A stretch of DNA of 64,000 nt from Bog-756 sp036513075 (GTDB lineage: Bacteria; Actinomycetota; Acidimicrobiia; Acidimicrobiales; RAAP-2): NCBI GenBank assembly GCA_036513075.1, contig DATBZS010000022.1:1-64000 (forward strand). Direction: 5' to 3'. Of this stretch, positions 1 through 8,752 are shown in pieces. The position numbers and the translations under genes were made by a program. Each line of letters begins with the position of its first letter. The stretch's first letter is position 1. The notes beneath the pieces are model-generated. The model had not been told where the DNA came from. It was given only the letters and a program-made list of their open reading frames with translations, and made no database searches.

Positions 1-117
1 GACCACGTCCAGAAGTCGTTCAGCGATGCCACCTACGTCATCGCCGTGCTGGCCATCGTGGCCGTGGCCCTCCTCATCTGGCACCGGGTACGCACCGTGC
101 GTGAGGAACGACGATGA
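1..117 (+). CDS. C-terminal end of a membrane protein (5' end outside window), possibly DedA-like
   Basis: Reading frame 1 is open from the first base and stops at TGA 115-117, giving the last 38 residues of a protein. They contain one hydrophobic segment (about residues 12-27) followed by a short Arg-rich tail, as at the C-terminus of an inner-membrane protein. The lone terminal helix with a basic tail would fit DedA/SNARE-associated proteins, but too little is visible to decide. Its stop overlaps the next gene's start (ATGA), suggesting translational coupling. Confidence 0.55.
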   Translation, partial: DHVQKSFSDATYVIAVLAIVAVALLIWHRVRTVREERR

Positions 118-455
118 GCCGGGGCGGGACGGTCGGGGCCAGGAAGGCCGCCCTCCGAGCCTCCGAGCACCTCGAAAGGTCGGAGGCGTGGAATGGCCTG
201 CGGGTCGGCGACCGGGTGGTGGTGAGTGGGCTGTCCATGCGGGGGGCGACCTGGGAGTTCCGTGCCCATGTCGTCAACCGCAACAACGGGACCGAGTCGA
301 TTGAGGTGGTCGGCGGTCGCCCGGGCGACCGGACCATCCGCTCATTCGGGCCAGAGCGCATCTTCGCGACAACCGGAAAGCAGTCGAAGGGATCGGCCAA
401 GGCCGCGGCCGGGCAGCTGTCGTTGGCCGAGGCACCCCAGCTCCCGCTCGGATGA
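114..455 (+). CDS. small basic hypothetical protein
   Basis: A 113-residue protein whose ATG overlaps the stop of the preceding membrane-protein gene by ATGA, so the two are probably co-translated. Residues about 28-85 read like a small beta-rich module (GLRVGDRVVVSG, then WEFRAHVVNRNNG and ESIEVVGGRPG), reminiscent of KOW/SH3-like folds that bind nucleic acid. The N-terminus is rich in Arg and Lys and there is no signal peptide or membrane segment. I do not recognise the family; a cytoplasmic nucleic-acid-associated role is only a guess. Confidence 0.6.
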   Translation: MSRGGTVGARKAALRASEHLERSEAWNGLRVGDRVVVSGLSMRGATWEFRAHVVNRNNGTESIEVVGGRPGDRTIRSFGPERIFATTGKQSKGSAKAAAGQLSLAEAPQLPLG

Positions 456-493
456 CCGGCCGCGGGTCCTCACTGTCCCGGTAGGGTTCGGGC

Positions 494-1342
494 ATGGCGA
501 CGGTCACCTTCTTTCATGCGCATCCTGACGACGAGGCGATCGCCACCGGGGGCAGCATGGCCTCGCTGGCCGAACAGGGCCATCGGGTCGTGTTGGTGAC
601 GGCCACCGGGGGCGAGCTCGGCGAGGTCGCCGAGGGCGTCCTCGATCCGGGGGAGACCCTGGCGGAACGACGGACGGTCGAGCTGGCCGAGGCCGCTCGC
701 GTACTCGGCGTCGCCCGTCACCTGTTCCTGGGCTACGAAGACTCGGGCATGGAGGGCGAGGCCAGTGCCGCCCGACCGGGCTGCTTCGCCACCGCCGACC
801 TGGATGAGGCCGCCGAACGACTGGCCGCCGTTCTGGAGGAAGAGGCCGCCGATGTCGTGGTCATCTACGACGAGCACGGCGGCTACGGACATCCCGACCA
901 CGTCCAGGTGCATCGTGTGGGTATGGCCGCTGCCGATCGGGCCGGGACCCCGGTGGTCTACATGGCCACCATGGACAGGGGCTTCATGCTCGAGCTCCGC
1001 CGTCAGGCGGCCGAGTCGGAGGCCGGGCCCGACGACAACCTGGAGGACGCCGACACCATGGGCGAACCGTCGGAGCGGATCACCACCGAGCTCGACGTCA
1101 CCCCGTGGGTGGCGACCAAGCGTGCCGCCATGCGGGCCCACGCCAGCCAGATCGGCGAGGACAGCTTCTTCCTGTCGATGCCCGACGACCTGTTCGAATC
1201 AGTGTGGGGTCAGGAGTGGTTCATCCGGGTCCGACCCGAGCCTGAGGGACTCGGCGCCGGTGTACGCGAGGGAGGGCTGGCGGTGGACTCAGCGGGACGA
1301 TCCCTCGCCGGCGGAGTCCAACGGGAGGGAGTGGAGCGATGA
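494..1342 (+). CDS. PIG-L family zinc deacetylase (Mca/MshB-like)
   Basis: A 282-residue protein with the PIG-L hallmark HPDDE at residues 10-14 and a second metal-site motif GGYGHPDH near residue 132. The C-terminal block HASQIGEDSFF is typical of the actinobacterial branch. Family members use zinc to hydrolyse N-acetylglucosaminyl amides; MshB makes mycothiol and Mca cleaves mycothiol conjugates. Length fits either. The sequence alone does not decide between them, so a mycothiol-linked amidase or deacetylase is inferred. It is cytoplasmic (no signal peptide). The stop overlaps the next short gene (ATGA). Confidence 0.85.
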   Translation: MATVTFFHAHPDDEAIATGGSMASLAEQGHRVVLVTATGGELGEVAEGVLDPGETLAERRTVELAEAARVLGVARHLFLGYEDSGMEGEASAARPGCFATADLDEAAERLAAVLEEEAADVVVIYDEHGGYGHPDHVQVHRVGMAAADRAGTPVVYMATMDRGFMLELRRQAAESEAGPDDNLEDADTMGEPSERITTELDVTPWVATKRAAMRAHASQIGEDSFFLSMPDDLFESVWGQEWFIRVRPEPEGLGAGVREGGLAVDSAGRSLAGGVQREGVER

Positions 1343-1506
1343 CCAGGCACAAGGTGCTGCGGGTCCACGGTGGCCGGTTGGTGGTGGCGGAACGCCGGAT
1401 AGAGCTGGAGTCCGAACTGGATGCCCTGGCCGTCGAGGGGTATGAACTCGTCAACTCGTTCGCGGTCGACGACAACGTCTACCTGGTGATGGCCGCCGCC
1501 GACTGA
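1339..1506 (+). CDS. 55-residue protein, DUF4177-like
   Basis: A short gene starting at ATG 1339, which overlaps the stop of the deacetylase gene (ATGA), and ending at TGA 1504-1506. The product contains LESELDALAVEGYELVNSF, resembling the core of DUF4177 proteins (an amphipathic helix, then EGYELV and a short strand). No function is known for that family. The overlap and plausible codon use support it as real and co-translated with the deacetylase. It is easily missed because of its size. Confidence 0.6.
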   Translation: MTRHKVLRVHGGRLVVAERRIELESELDALAVEGYELVNSFAVDDNVYLVMAAAD

Positions 1507-1532
1507 CTGGCAGCGGGGCGCGGCCGTGCGCC

Positions 1533-3137
1533 CTACGACTCGGTGTAGGCGGCGATAGACACGACCCGGTCCCGGCCCGAATTCTTGGCCTGGTAGAGGG
1601 CGCGGTCGGCTCGCTCGATGAACGAGACCGGGTCCTCGATCCCGTCCCAGCTGGTGAGCCCGGCCGACAGGGTGACCCCCAGTTCGGTAGTGGAGTCGCG
1701 GCCACCCGCCCGCAGATGGTCGAGCAGGTGGTGCCCCCCGATCAGATCGGTTTCGGGCAGCACGAGGCAGAACTCCTCGCCCCCGAATCGAGCCACCAGG
1801 TCCTGGTCGCGGGTATTGGAGACCATCATGGCGGACACCGACCGCAGGACCGTGTCGCCGACGACGTGACCGTAGCGGTCGTTGAACTCCTTGAAGTGGT
1901 CCAGGTCGATCATGGCGAGTGTCAGTGGTGAGTCGGACCGGAGGGCGTGGGACATCTCCATTTCGATGCGTTCCATCAGGCTGCGGCGGTTGGCCAGCCC
2001 TGTGAGCGGGTCGGTCCGGCTCTCGGTGTGCAGGCCGTTCACGAAGTTGGCCCGGCTGGTGACCCGCAGGAAGGCGGCAGCCAGCAGGTCGGCTGCTTCG
2101 GCGGTGTGGGCGTCGATCCTGGCGTCGGCCAGTGAGCGCTCGATGACCATGATCAGCTCGCCATCCGAGGCATAGCCGACGGGCAGGACGCAGTAGCGGA
2201 GTTCGATCTGGACGGTGTTGTGGGCGAGGGAGGCGGCCACTGCGGGAAGGCGGGCCAGGTCGCAGCAGTCGGTGGCGAGGTCGGGCCAGGCGGCCACGAG
2301 GGCGAACCGCTCGACTGAGCCCGTGCGGTGGAACACGGCCACCCGGTCGGCGGGCAGGATGCTGGCCACATGAGGGAGGCCGTGGGAGAAGATCTCGGCG
2401 ACCGTGTCGGCTGTCGGCGGCGCGTCGAGGCCGACCTCGTCGAAGCACTCGTTCAGCGAGTCGAAGGCCATGGTGAAATTGATCTGCTCGGTGAGTGATC
2501 CGACGGTCCTGGCGCAGATGAATGTGATCACCGCAATGGTCGACGCGTAGATGAACATCGACACCCCGAACTCCACACCACGGAGGCCCTGGACCCAGCC
2601 GATCACGCTGATGAGAGCCAGCGCGTAGATGTCGACCACCAACTGCATCCGCCGGTCGCCCACGATGGCCACGAAGATGACGCCCACCAGCATGGCCGGG
2701 GTGTACAGGGCGGCCGGCGTCGCTGTGGAGAGTTCGATGCAGGCCAGACCGGCCAAGGCCAGGCAGGCGATGACGAACCATGAGTTGGCCTGGGACTTGA
2801 CGCTCGCCGTGCCTCGGGTGATGGAGGTGAAGACCAGCTGGTAGGCGATGGAGACGACGATGCAGGCCAGGGCGCCGATGAAGTAGCCCCATCGGACCTG
2901 CTGGTGGTCGATGAAGGTCACCGTCAGCAGGATCGGGACCATGATTGACTCAGCGATCAGCCCACAGGTGACACCGTCGCGCAGCTGGCGTGGTGTGGGG
3001 TGTACGAGATCGAACCTCACAGGTGGGGTATCGGCCTTTGTGACGCCTACCTTGACCACCTTCGTTCGCGCCGGGGCGACCGCTGGCCTGCGCTTCGACG
3101 TTGCTCCGGTCGCCAAGGGGCGTTGAGGCGGTGACAT
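1533..3137 (-). CDS. membrane-anchored diguanylate cyclase (GGDEF)
   Basis: A 534-residue protein. Residues about 58-225 hold six or so hydrophobic segments forming a membrane sensor. A cytoplasmic linker of roughly 140 residues follows, then a GGDEF domain from about residue 370 to 530. The active-site motif is GGEEF (452-456), which is catalytically competent. An RxxD inhibitory site (RDQD, 443-446) lies five residues upstream, so product inhibition by c-di-GMP is expected. It should make c-di-GMP from two GTP at the inner membrane. It lies downstream of the DHA2 exporter gene on the same strand, but a hairpin separates them. The exact start is uncertain because the first about 55 residues are low-complexity. 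Confidence 0.9.
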   Translation of the reverse strand: MSPPQRPLATGATSKRRPAVAPARTKVVKVGVTKADTPPVRFDLVHPTPRQLRDGVTCGLIAESIMVPILLTVTFIDHQQVRWGYFIGALACIVVSIAYQLVFTSITRGTASVKSQANSWFVIACLALAGLACIELSTATPAALYTPAMLVGVIFVAIVGDRRMQLVVDIYALALISVIGWVQGLRGVEFGVSMFIYASTIAVITFICARTVGSLTEQINFTMAFDSLNECFDEVGLDAPPTADTVAEIFSHGLPHVASILPADRVAVFHRTGSVERFALVAAWPDLATDCCDLARLPAVAASLAHNTVQIELRYCVLPVGYASDGELIMVIERSLADARIDAHTAEAADLLAAAFLRVTSRANFVNGLHTESRTDPLTGLANRRSLMERIEMEMSHALRSDSPLTLAMIDLDHFKEFNDRYGHVVGDTVLRSVSAMMVSNTRDQDLVARFGGEEFCLVLPETDLIGGHHLLDHLRAGGRDSTTELGVTLSAGLTSWDGIEDPVSFIERADRALYQAKNSGRDRVVSIAAYTES

Positions 3138-3178
3138 CCCAGGTCAGCGTGTAAGAAGACGCCGGGACGGGTGGCATT

Positions 3179-3206
3179 GCGATGCCGGGTCGCGAACTGG
3201 CATCGC
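3179..3206 (-). terminator. stem-loop between exporter and diguanylate cyclase genes
   Basis: GCGATGCC (3179-3186) is the exact complement of GGCATCGC (3199-3206), giving an 8-bp stem with a 12-nt loop. It sits 17 bases past the exporter stop and about 40 bases before the diguanylate cyclase start. No U-tract follows, so it could be a factor-independent terminator of the actinobacterial type or an mRNA-end stabiliser. Confidence 0.4.
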
Positions 3207-3222
3207 GACGCCATTCCGCCGC

Positions 3223-4914
3223 TCAGGGGTCGGAGGTGGGTGATGGCGGCTCTCCGGGTTCGTCGGCCACGATGGCCGTGCCCGGGAGCATCCGGGCGAA
3301 GAAGAGGGCGAGCACGATGATCAGGGCCACCACCGAGAGGGCGGTGCGCAGCCCGACGAGCCGGGCGTCGGCGTTCTCGGCCACCACGGCCTCCTGGGTG
3401 GCCGGCGTCAGGCTCGTGGTGGAGAGGCGTTGCTTCAGTTCCGCATCGGAGACGAAGGGGATGCCGGCTTCGAGGTTGACCGACGCCTCGGCGGTGACCG
3501 AGGCAGGAATGGCTTCATTGTGGGTGACCCCGGCCAGGAACGCCGACGTCAGGCTCCCGATGAGTATGGCGCCGACGAGTGCCGTCCCGAGGGACGCGCC
3601 GAAGTTGGTGAACGTGTTCTGGAGTCCGCCGATCTCGGCGCTCTCCGAGTCGGGGACGGCGGACACGGTGATCGCTCCGAGTTGGGAGGAGAGGGCACCG
3701 ATCCCCAGCCCGACGAGCGCCATGGGAATGAGCACCACACCGGCCGCGGCTCCCGGATCGAGACCGGCTACCAGAACCAGTGTGCCGACCAGCATCGACA
3801 GCAGTCCGAGGCGCACCACCAGGCGGGGCGAGGCACGAGGGGCGAGTTTGGGGACCAGCAGCGCCGATGCCAACAGGGCCAGAGACAGAGGCAACAGCCG
3901 CAATCCGGTCTGGAGGGCGTTGAGCCCGAGGACGACGGACAGGAAGAGGGGGATGGTGAAGAAGATGCCGGCCTGGATCAGGAACTGGAAGAAGAACATC
4001 ACCAGGCCGCCGGTCATCTGGATGTTGGCGAACATTGACGGCTTGAACAGGGGCTCACGTCCCGACCGCTCCCGATGGACTTCCCACTCGACCAGGGCAC
4101 CGATGATGAGCAGGCCGGCGAGTACCAGCCAGAAGACCAGCGACACCCCGCCGATGGCCGGGGCGTTCGGCTTCGGGTGGACCCAACCCCACGTGCCCGA
4201 ACGCAGGACCCCGTAGACAGTCAGCCCGAGTCCCAGCACCGACAACAGGGCACCGAAACCGTCGAACGGTGCCCGTTCCTCGGGGGCGGTGTCGTGGATG
4301 ACCCGGACGAAACACAGGATCACCGCGACGATCACCACCTCACCCACGAAGACCCATCGCCACGACGCGAAGGTGGTGACGGCACCCCCGATCAGGGGCC
4401 CGGCGGCCACCGCGATCGCCCCGGCCGCGGCGATCAGACCGTAGGCGGCGCCCCGCCCCTCCTTGGCCACGTTGTCGGCCACCAGGGCCACGATGGCCGG
4501 CATGATGAGCGCCGCGCCGAGGCCCTCGAGGAGTGACCAGCCGATGATGAGGACCGTCAGGTTGGGCGCGATCGATGTCACCAGTGAGCCGGAGGCGTAG
4601 ACGACGAGGCCCACGGTGAACGCGGTGCGCCGGCCGATGAGTGCACCGATCTTGCCCCCGGTGATCATGAAGGCCGCCATGACCAGGGTGTAGAGGGTGA
4701 TGGCCGTCTGGATCCCAGTGACGGTGGTGCCGAGGTCGTTCGCCACCGACTGGATCGACACGTTCATGACCGAGCTGTCGAGGGTCATGAGGAACTGGCT
4801 GGCGGCCAGGATGAGGAGGACGGGCGACCGTCCGGGGGACGACTGCAGTCGGTCGGTCACACTGGCGTCGCCTCGTCCACGGATGGCCATCGGAGGGAAC
4901 CTAGCCTGACGCAT
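3223..4914 (-). CDS. MFS drug/proton antiporter, DHA2 (14-TM) family
   Basis: A 563-residue integral membrane protein with about 14 hydrophobic segments. DHA2 signatures include LDSSVMNVSIQSVANDLG in the first helix, GGKIGALIGRRTAF in the 2-3 loop and the antiporter motif AAGPLIGGAV near residue 150. EmrB/QacA-type exporters use proton influx to expel lipophilic compounds. The substrate cannot be told. The long loop near residues 460-510 (between helices 13 and 14) is typical of DHA2. The start at 4914 has a GGGGG stretch 7 bases upstream; an ATG eight codons in (4890) is an equally possible start. It ends 86 bases before the diguanylate cyclase gene. Confidence 0.9.
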   Translation of the reverse strand: MRQARFPPMAIRGRGDASVTDRLQSSPGRSPVLLILAASQFLMTLDSSVMNVSIQSVANDLGTTVTGIQTAITLYTLVMAAFMITGGKIGALIGRRTAFTVGLVVYASGSLVTSIAPNLTVLIIGWSLLEGLGAALIMPAIVALVADNVAKEGRGAAYGLIAAAGAIAVAAGPLIGGAVTTFASWRWVFVGEVVIVAVILCFVRVIHDTAPEERAPFDGFGALLSVLGLGLTVYGVLRSGTWGWVHPKPNAPAIGGVSLVFWLVLAGLLIIGALVEWEVHRERSGREPLFKPSMFANIQMTGGLVMFFFQFLIQAGIFFTIPLFLSVVLGLNALQTGLRLLPLSLALLASALLVPKLAPRASPRLVVRLGLLSMLVGTLVLVAGLDPGAAAGVVLIPMALVGLGIGALSSQLGAITVSAVPDSESAEIGGLQNTFTNFGASLGTALVGAILIGSLTSAFLAGVTHNEAIPASVTAEASVNLEAGIPFVSDAELKQRLSTTSLTPATQEAVVAENADARLVGLRTALSVVALIIVLALFFARMLPGTAIVADEPGEPPSPTSDP

Positions 4915-5013
4915 TCCTCGACCCCCGCGACCTCTTGGACGCAGAGGGGATGGGAACGGCGGTCATGCTCGCGAACTAAGAAAGCTCGCCTTTGGCGCCG
5001 GGGCTGTCGCCCG

Positions 5014-5087
5014 TGGAGCGGCTGAAGGGGATCGAACCCTCGTCATCTGATTGGAAATCAGAGGCTCTACCATTGAGCTACAGCCGC
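5014..5087 (-). tRNA. tRNA-Gly (anticodon UCC)
   Basis: Folds into a complete cloverleaf on the minus strand: acceptor GCGGCUG/CAGCCGC, D-arm GCUCAAUGGUAGAGC, anticodon stem UCUGA/UCAGA with loop UUUCCAA (UCC at 34-36), and T-loop UUCGAUC. The discriminator is U and the CCA end is encoded (5014-5016 on the plus strand read TGG). It reads glycine codon GGA (and GGG by wobble). Confidence 0.97.
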
Positions 5088-5161
5088 GTGATTCTGGTCC
5101 CGCACTCTAGCAGCAGGGCGTTGACCAGGGGGTTTGCCCCGATCTGAGGCGAGTGCCGGGC

Positions 5162-5830
5162 TCAGATTGCCTCGGGAGACCACAGCGGCTGGTCCACGTC
5201 GAAGCCGATCGGCGTCCCCCAGTGGTTCCGGAATGAGACCTCCTGGACAGGTCGGCGCGTGGCCACGCCCCAGCGGCCCGTCGGGTAGCCGAAGCTCACA
5301 CAGCAGGCCATGATCCACTGGTCGTCGGTGGGCACCCCGAGGATCTCGAACGTCTCGTCGGGGTGCCAGAATCCGAGGACGGCGGTCAGCGAGCTCCCGA
5401 CCCCTTGGGCCCGGGCCGCGAGCTGAGCGCTCCATACGGCCGGGTAGATCGACCCTCCGGAGGGGTCGCCCTGGACGAAGGCGAAGAGGAAGAGCGGAAC
5501 CTCGGCGAAGTGGTCGGCCAGCCACTGGGCGGAGCGCTGCACCTTCAGCATCTGGACGCTCTCGGGGTCGTCGGGTGAGGCAGCCGCCGCCGCCAGACGA
5601 TCGGCATAGACGGTCTCCCACAGCTCACCGATGGCGTGCTGGTAGAGCGGGGCGATCCGGCCGATCACCTCCTTGTCGTCAACCAGGAGGAACCGCCAGT
5701 TCTGGGTGTTGCCACCCGAAGGAGCCCGGATGGCGGCGTCGAGGATCTTCGCCTGCACGTCCATCGGGACCGGGTCCGCCTTGACCCTGCGCATGGCTCG
5801 CGTCGTGTAGAGCGCCTCGTCGATATCCAC
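5162..5830 (-). CDS. nitroreductase-family FMN oxidoreductase
   Basis: A 222-residue protein of the nitroreductase fold. The N-terminal motif TTRAMRRVKADPVP and then AIRAPSGGNTQNWRF form the FMN-binding signature. Such enzymes use NAD(P)H to reduce nitro groups, quinones or other substrates, or act in flavin chemistry; the substrate is unknown. I chose GTG at 5830 (protein starts VDIDEALYTTR) because GGGAGGGAA lies just upstream, although the frame stays open 49 codons further with non-conserved sequence. A tRNA-Gly gene follows on the same strand. Confidence 0.85.
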   Translation of the reverse strand: MDIDEALYTTRAMRRVKADPVPMDVQAKILDAAIRAPSGGNTQNWRFLLVDDKEVIGRIAPLYQHAIGELWETVYADRLAAAAASPDDPESVQMLKVQRSAQWLADHFAEVPLFLFAFVQGDPSGGSIYPAVWSAQLAARAQGVGSSLTAVLGFWHPDETFEILGVPTDDQWIMACCVSFGYPTGRWGVATRRPVQEVSFRNHWGTPIGFDVDQPLWSPEAI

Positions 5831-6262
5831 GTCTTCCCTCCCCGGGAGTGGGTGCCGCCCGATGACGGTCCCGTGCGACTCACCGTACCGTCGACCGTTG
5901 CCGCTCGCCGTCAACGGCTCGTGTGCCGCGTGGACGCCCTCAGGCTCCGGTCGGAGCTGGCAGCGGATCCTTCCCACAGCGACATCTCACGTGGGGAACG
6001 CCAGGGGAGACCGCTCCGTCCGGCGTAACGAACGAGATGAGGACAAGCACATCCGTCACGACGGGGCGGCCCCGAAGGGCGCAGTACGGTCGAGGCCCGA
6101 AGAAGTCTCGAACGATCTCCACGCGGCGGGTGTGCGGCCACGGGTGGCTACGCCGAGGTGGATGTTCGGAACTACCCGTGCGCCTCTGGGTGGGCCGAGC
6201 CAATGATCCGCCCGGGTCAACTATCGTCCAACCAAATCGGTGGATGCCGAGGGGAGCGACGA
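5831..6262. other. 432-base intergenic region between divergent genes
   Basis: Lies between the nitroreductase gene (minus) and the hypothetical gene at 6263 (plus), so it should hold both promoters. I see a possible -10-like AACTATCGT near 6220 for the plus gene and a weak CCGTTG/CAACGG inverted repeat near 5890-5920. Open frames here lack recognisable sequence and no gene is supported. Confidence 0.4.
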
Positions 6263-6700
6263 ATGAACGACGGATCACCGACAGCATCGGAGCCGGATGC
6301 ACTGGACACTGTCACGATCTCGTTTCCCGTCGATTGCAAGTACGTCGGTGGCCACAGTGCCCTCGGCAAGCACGGTCACCACTTCCGCATCGAACAGGGA
6401 CGCATCGGCTACGGCGAGCTCAGCCTCACGCACAGCATTCCCTTGACGGACGTTGCCACCGTGGTCGTCGCCCAGCGAGAAGTCGAGGAGTCCATGGCTG
6501 GTGGCCCGGTGCTGGCTGCCGGCCTGATGGCGGGTGGCGGAGGGATCCTCTCCACCAAGCACCCGAGGGTGACCACGGACATCACGGTGCGGACCAGGGA
6601 TGGCCAGGAAGCACAGTGGACTGTCGAACAACGTGACGGCGACTGGGTTCGTGACAAGTTGGCGGCCGCACTCCGGCAGGCCGGAATTCGCCTCGACTGA
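6263..6700 (+). CDS. hypothetical soluble protein
   Basis: A 145-residue protein starting at ATG 6263, preceded by GAGGGGAG at good spacing. After a short polar N-terminus it has alternating hydrophobic residues (TVTISFPVDCKYVGGHS, HHFRIEQGRIGYGELSLTH) and then a Gly-rich turn GGPVLAAGLMAGGGG and another beta-strand pair. This looks like a PH-domain-like or other all-beta fold with a C-terminal helix. There is no signal peptide. No family is recognised and neighbours give no clue. Confidence 0.65.
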   Translation: MNDGSPTASEPDALDTVTISFPVDCKYVGGHSALGKHGHHFRIEQGRIGYGELSLTHSIPLTDVATVVVAQREVEESMAGGPVLAAGLMAGGGGILSTKHPRVTTDITVRTRDGQEAQWTVEQRDGDWVRDKLAAALRQAGIRLD

Positions 6701-6838
6701 CGGCCAGAGCGCGGAGGGCTGCTGACAGCAGATGAGGCGGCCGTGCATTCCGTGGACCGGCCTGAGAGGGTCCGGCATGGCCGCCGAGGGTGTCCGGTAG
6801 CCGTCCGACCCGTGATCTGGCGGTGCTAAGAACCGGAG

Positions 6839-8104
6839 ATGTTCACCGTTGCGTCCGCGCCCGACGACATTGTTGAGCTCGAGGTCGGTGCCATCGCCGC
6901 CGGTGGGGGGTGCGTGGCCCGGGCGCCTGACGGCCGGGTCGTCTTCGTACGCCACTGCCTGCCCGGCGAGCGGGTGCGGGCCCGGATCACTGCTGTGACG
7001 TCCTCGTTCCTGCGGGCCGACGCGGTCGAGGTCCTCGTGGCGTCGCCCGACCGGGTCGTGCCCGTGTGCCCGCACGCCGGGCCGGGACGGTGTGGTGGAT
7101 GCGATTTCCAGCACGCGACCCTTCCGGCCCAGCGCCGCCTGAAAGAGGACCTGGTGGCCGAGCAGCTTTCCCGGCTGGCCGGGCTCAACCGACGTGTCGA
7201 GGTCGAAGAGGTGGCCGGGGCCCCTGACGGTCTCGGCTGGCGGACCCGGGTGGCCTTCGCGGTGTGCCCGGACGGCGGGATCGGCCTGCGTCGCCACCGC
7301 AGCCACGACATCGAGCCGGTCGACCATTGCCCGATCGCAACCGTCGGGGTGGACAGTGCCGACGTCGGATCGGTCGGATGGAAGGGCGCCCGCCAGATCG
7401 AGGTCTTCGCCTCGCCCGACGGCGGCGTCCCGGTGGTCCTCGTCGAGACGGGCAAGGACCGCCTCGACGGTCTTCCCGACCTCGACGTCGGTCTCGTGTG
7501 GAAGGGCCGGACACTGCGGGCGCCCGACCATGTCGACATCGAGGTCGGCGGCCACCGGTTCGCGGTGGGGGCCGGCGTGTTCTGGCAGGTGCATCCGGCA
7601 GCTGGGCCGCTGCTGACCCGGGTGGTCCTGGAGGGCCTCGAAGCGGGACCGGGCGACCGGGTGGCCGACCTCTACGCGGGAGCAGGTCTGTTCAGCGTGG
7701 CCCTGGCCCGGGTGGTCGGCCCGGCCGGCGCCGTGGTCGCTGTCGAGCGCAGTGGTCCGGCCGTCGCCGACCTCAAGCGCAACGCGGCCGGCCTTCGACA
7801 GGTGGAGATCGTGCGGGCCGACGTGACCGCTGCCCTTGTCTCGCGCCGACTGGGGAACCCCGACCTCGTCGTACTCGACCCGGCCCGGGCCGGGGCCGGT
7901 CGTGCCGTGCTGGAGGCCCTCGTCGCCCTCGATCCTGCGCCGCGCCGGATGGCCTACGTGTCGTGCGAGCCGGCCCCGTTCGCCCGAGACCTCCGGCTGG
8001 CCCTGGACGCCGGCTGGACGCTCCGGTCGTTGCGGGCCTTCGACCTCTTTCCCATGACCGAACACGTGGAGCTGGTCGGGATTCTGGAACCGCCCGGGAC
8101 CTGA
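6839..8104 (+). CDS. class I SAM-dependent RNA m5U methyltransferase (TrmA/RumA family)
   Basis: A 421-residue protein. Residues 1-70 form a TRAM RNA-binding domain. Cysteines C77, C85, C88 and C164 match the [4Fe-4S] ligands of RumA-type enzymes. The Rossmann domain has the SAM motif ADLYAGAGLFS (about 277), the DPARAGAG motif (about 347) and the catalytic cysteine C376 in SCEPAPFARDL, ending with the FDLFPMTEHVE signature. The family methylates C5 of specific uridines in rRNA or tRNA. The target base cannot be deduced here. Confidence 0.92.
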   Translation: MFTVASAPDDIVELEVGAIAAGGGCVARAPDGRVVFVRHCLPGERVRARITAVTSSFLRADAVEVLVASPDRVVPVCPHAGPGRCGGCDFQHATLPAQRRLKEDLVAEQLSRLAGLNRRVEVEEVAGAPDGLGWRTRVAFAVCPDGGIGLRRHRSHDIEPVDHCPIATVGVDSADVGSVGWKGARQIEVFASPDGGVPVVLVETGKDRLDGLPDLDVGLVWKGRTLRAPDHVDIEVGGHRFAVGAGVFWQVHPAAGPLLTRVVLEGLEAGPGDRVADLYAGAGLFSVALARVVGPAGAVVAVERSGPAVADLKRNAAGLRQVEIVRADVTAALVSRRLGNPDLVVLDPARAGAGRAVLEALVALDPAPRRMAYVSCEPAPFARDLRLALDAGWTLRSLRAFDLFPMTEHVELVGILEPPGT

Positions 8105-8181
8105 GCATCACCGGGTGTGGTGACGTGGCGCAACGCCTTCGGCGACCGGGTCACCGAAGTGCGCGCTGCTACCCTCGATCC

Positions 8182-8730
8182 GTGCGCGGTAGACCACTGG
8201 CCCTCCTTCTCGCCACCGGGCTGGCCGCCACCGCCTGCTCGGGCGGGACGCTCGGCTCGAGCCCGTCGACCACCCGGGCGCCGAAGCCGGCCGGTGCCGT
8301 CCCGTCACCCATTTCGGTGCAGGTGTGTTCCCACGAGGCCCAACAGGACATGACGTCCGCCCTCGGCGAGGCCGCCCACGTCACTGTCCCCACCTGGATC
8401 GACCACCGCTACGCCTGCACCTACGCCTATCCGAACGCGACGCCTACGGGCTCGTTCGACGTGTCGGTCAAGGAGCTGTCGAGCTGGAACCAGACCTACG
8501 CCTACTACGACGCACTGGCCGCGTCGATGGGGAAGATGCGTGACCTCGAGTCGCTGGGACAGGCGGCGTTCCAGACCACCGACGGCTCCGTCGTGGTTCG
8601 CAAGGACTGGAAGGTGCTCCTGGTGGACGACTCCGGCCTACCGCCCCGGTTCGGGGTGCCTCCGACCAGTGCGTCAGCAGTCGCGGTGACCGTGGCCGAC
8701 GTCATCCTCGGGTGCTGGGCGGGCGACTGA
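8182..8730 (+). CDS. small secreted lipoprotein
   Basis: A 182-residue protein starting at GTG 8182. The first residues RGRPLALLLATGLAATAC form a lipoprotein signal with the acylated cysteine at about residue 19 and a Ser/Thr-rich linker after it. The mature part has three further cysteines (in QVCSHEA, YACTYAY and LGCWAGD), a beta-rich pattern and no catalytic motif I recognise. It resembles the family of small actinobacterial surface lipoproteins with a conserved disulfide. It is convergent with the copper monooxygenase gene, 22 bases apart. Confidence 0.7.
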   Translation: MRGRPLALLLATGLAATACSGGTLGSSPSTTRAPKPAGAVPSPISVQVCSHEAQQDMTSALGEAAHVTVPTWIDHRYACTYAYPNATPTGSFDVSVKELSSWNQTYAYYDALAASMGKMRDLESLGQAAFQTTDGSVVVRKDWKVLLVDDSGLPPRFGVPPTSASAVAVTVADVILGCWAGD

Positions 8731-8752
8731 GGAAGGGCACCCGCCGCACCGA

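Noticed and set aside
1210..2892. 560-codon open frame on the minus strand across the diguanylate cyclase gene
   Set aside because: It reads the same strand as the GGDEF gene in another frame, has Arg/Pro/Gly-biased composition and no domain. The GGDEF frame explains the region fully.
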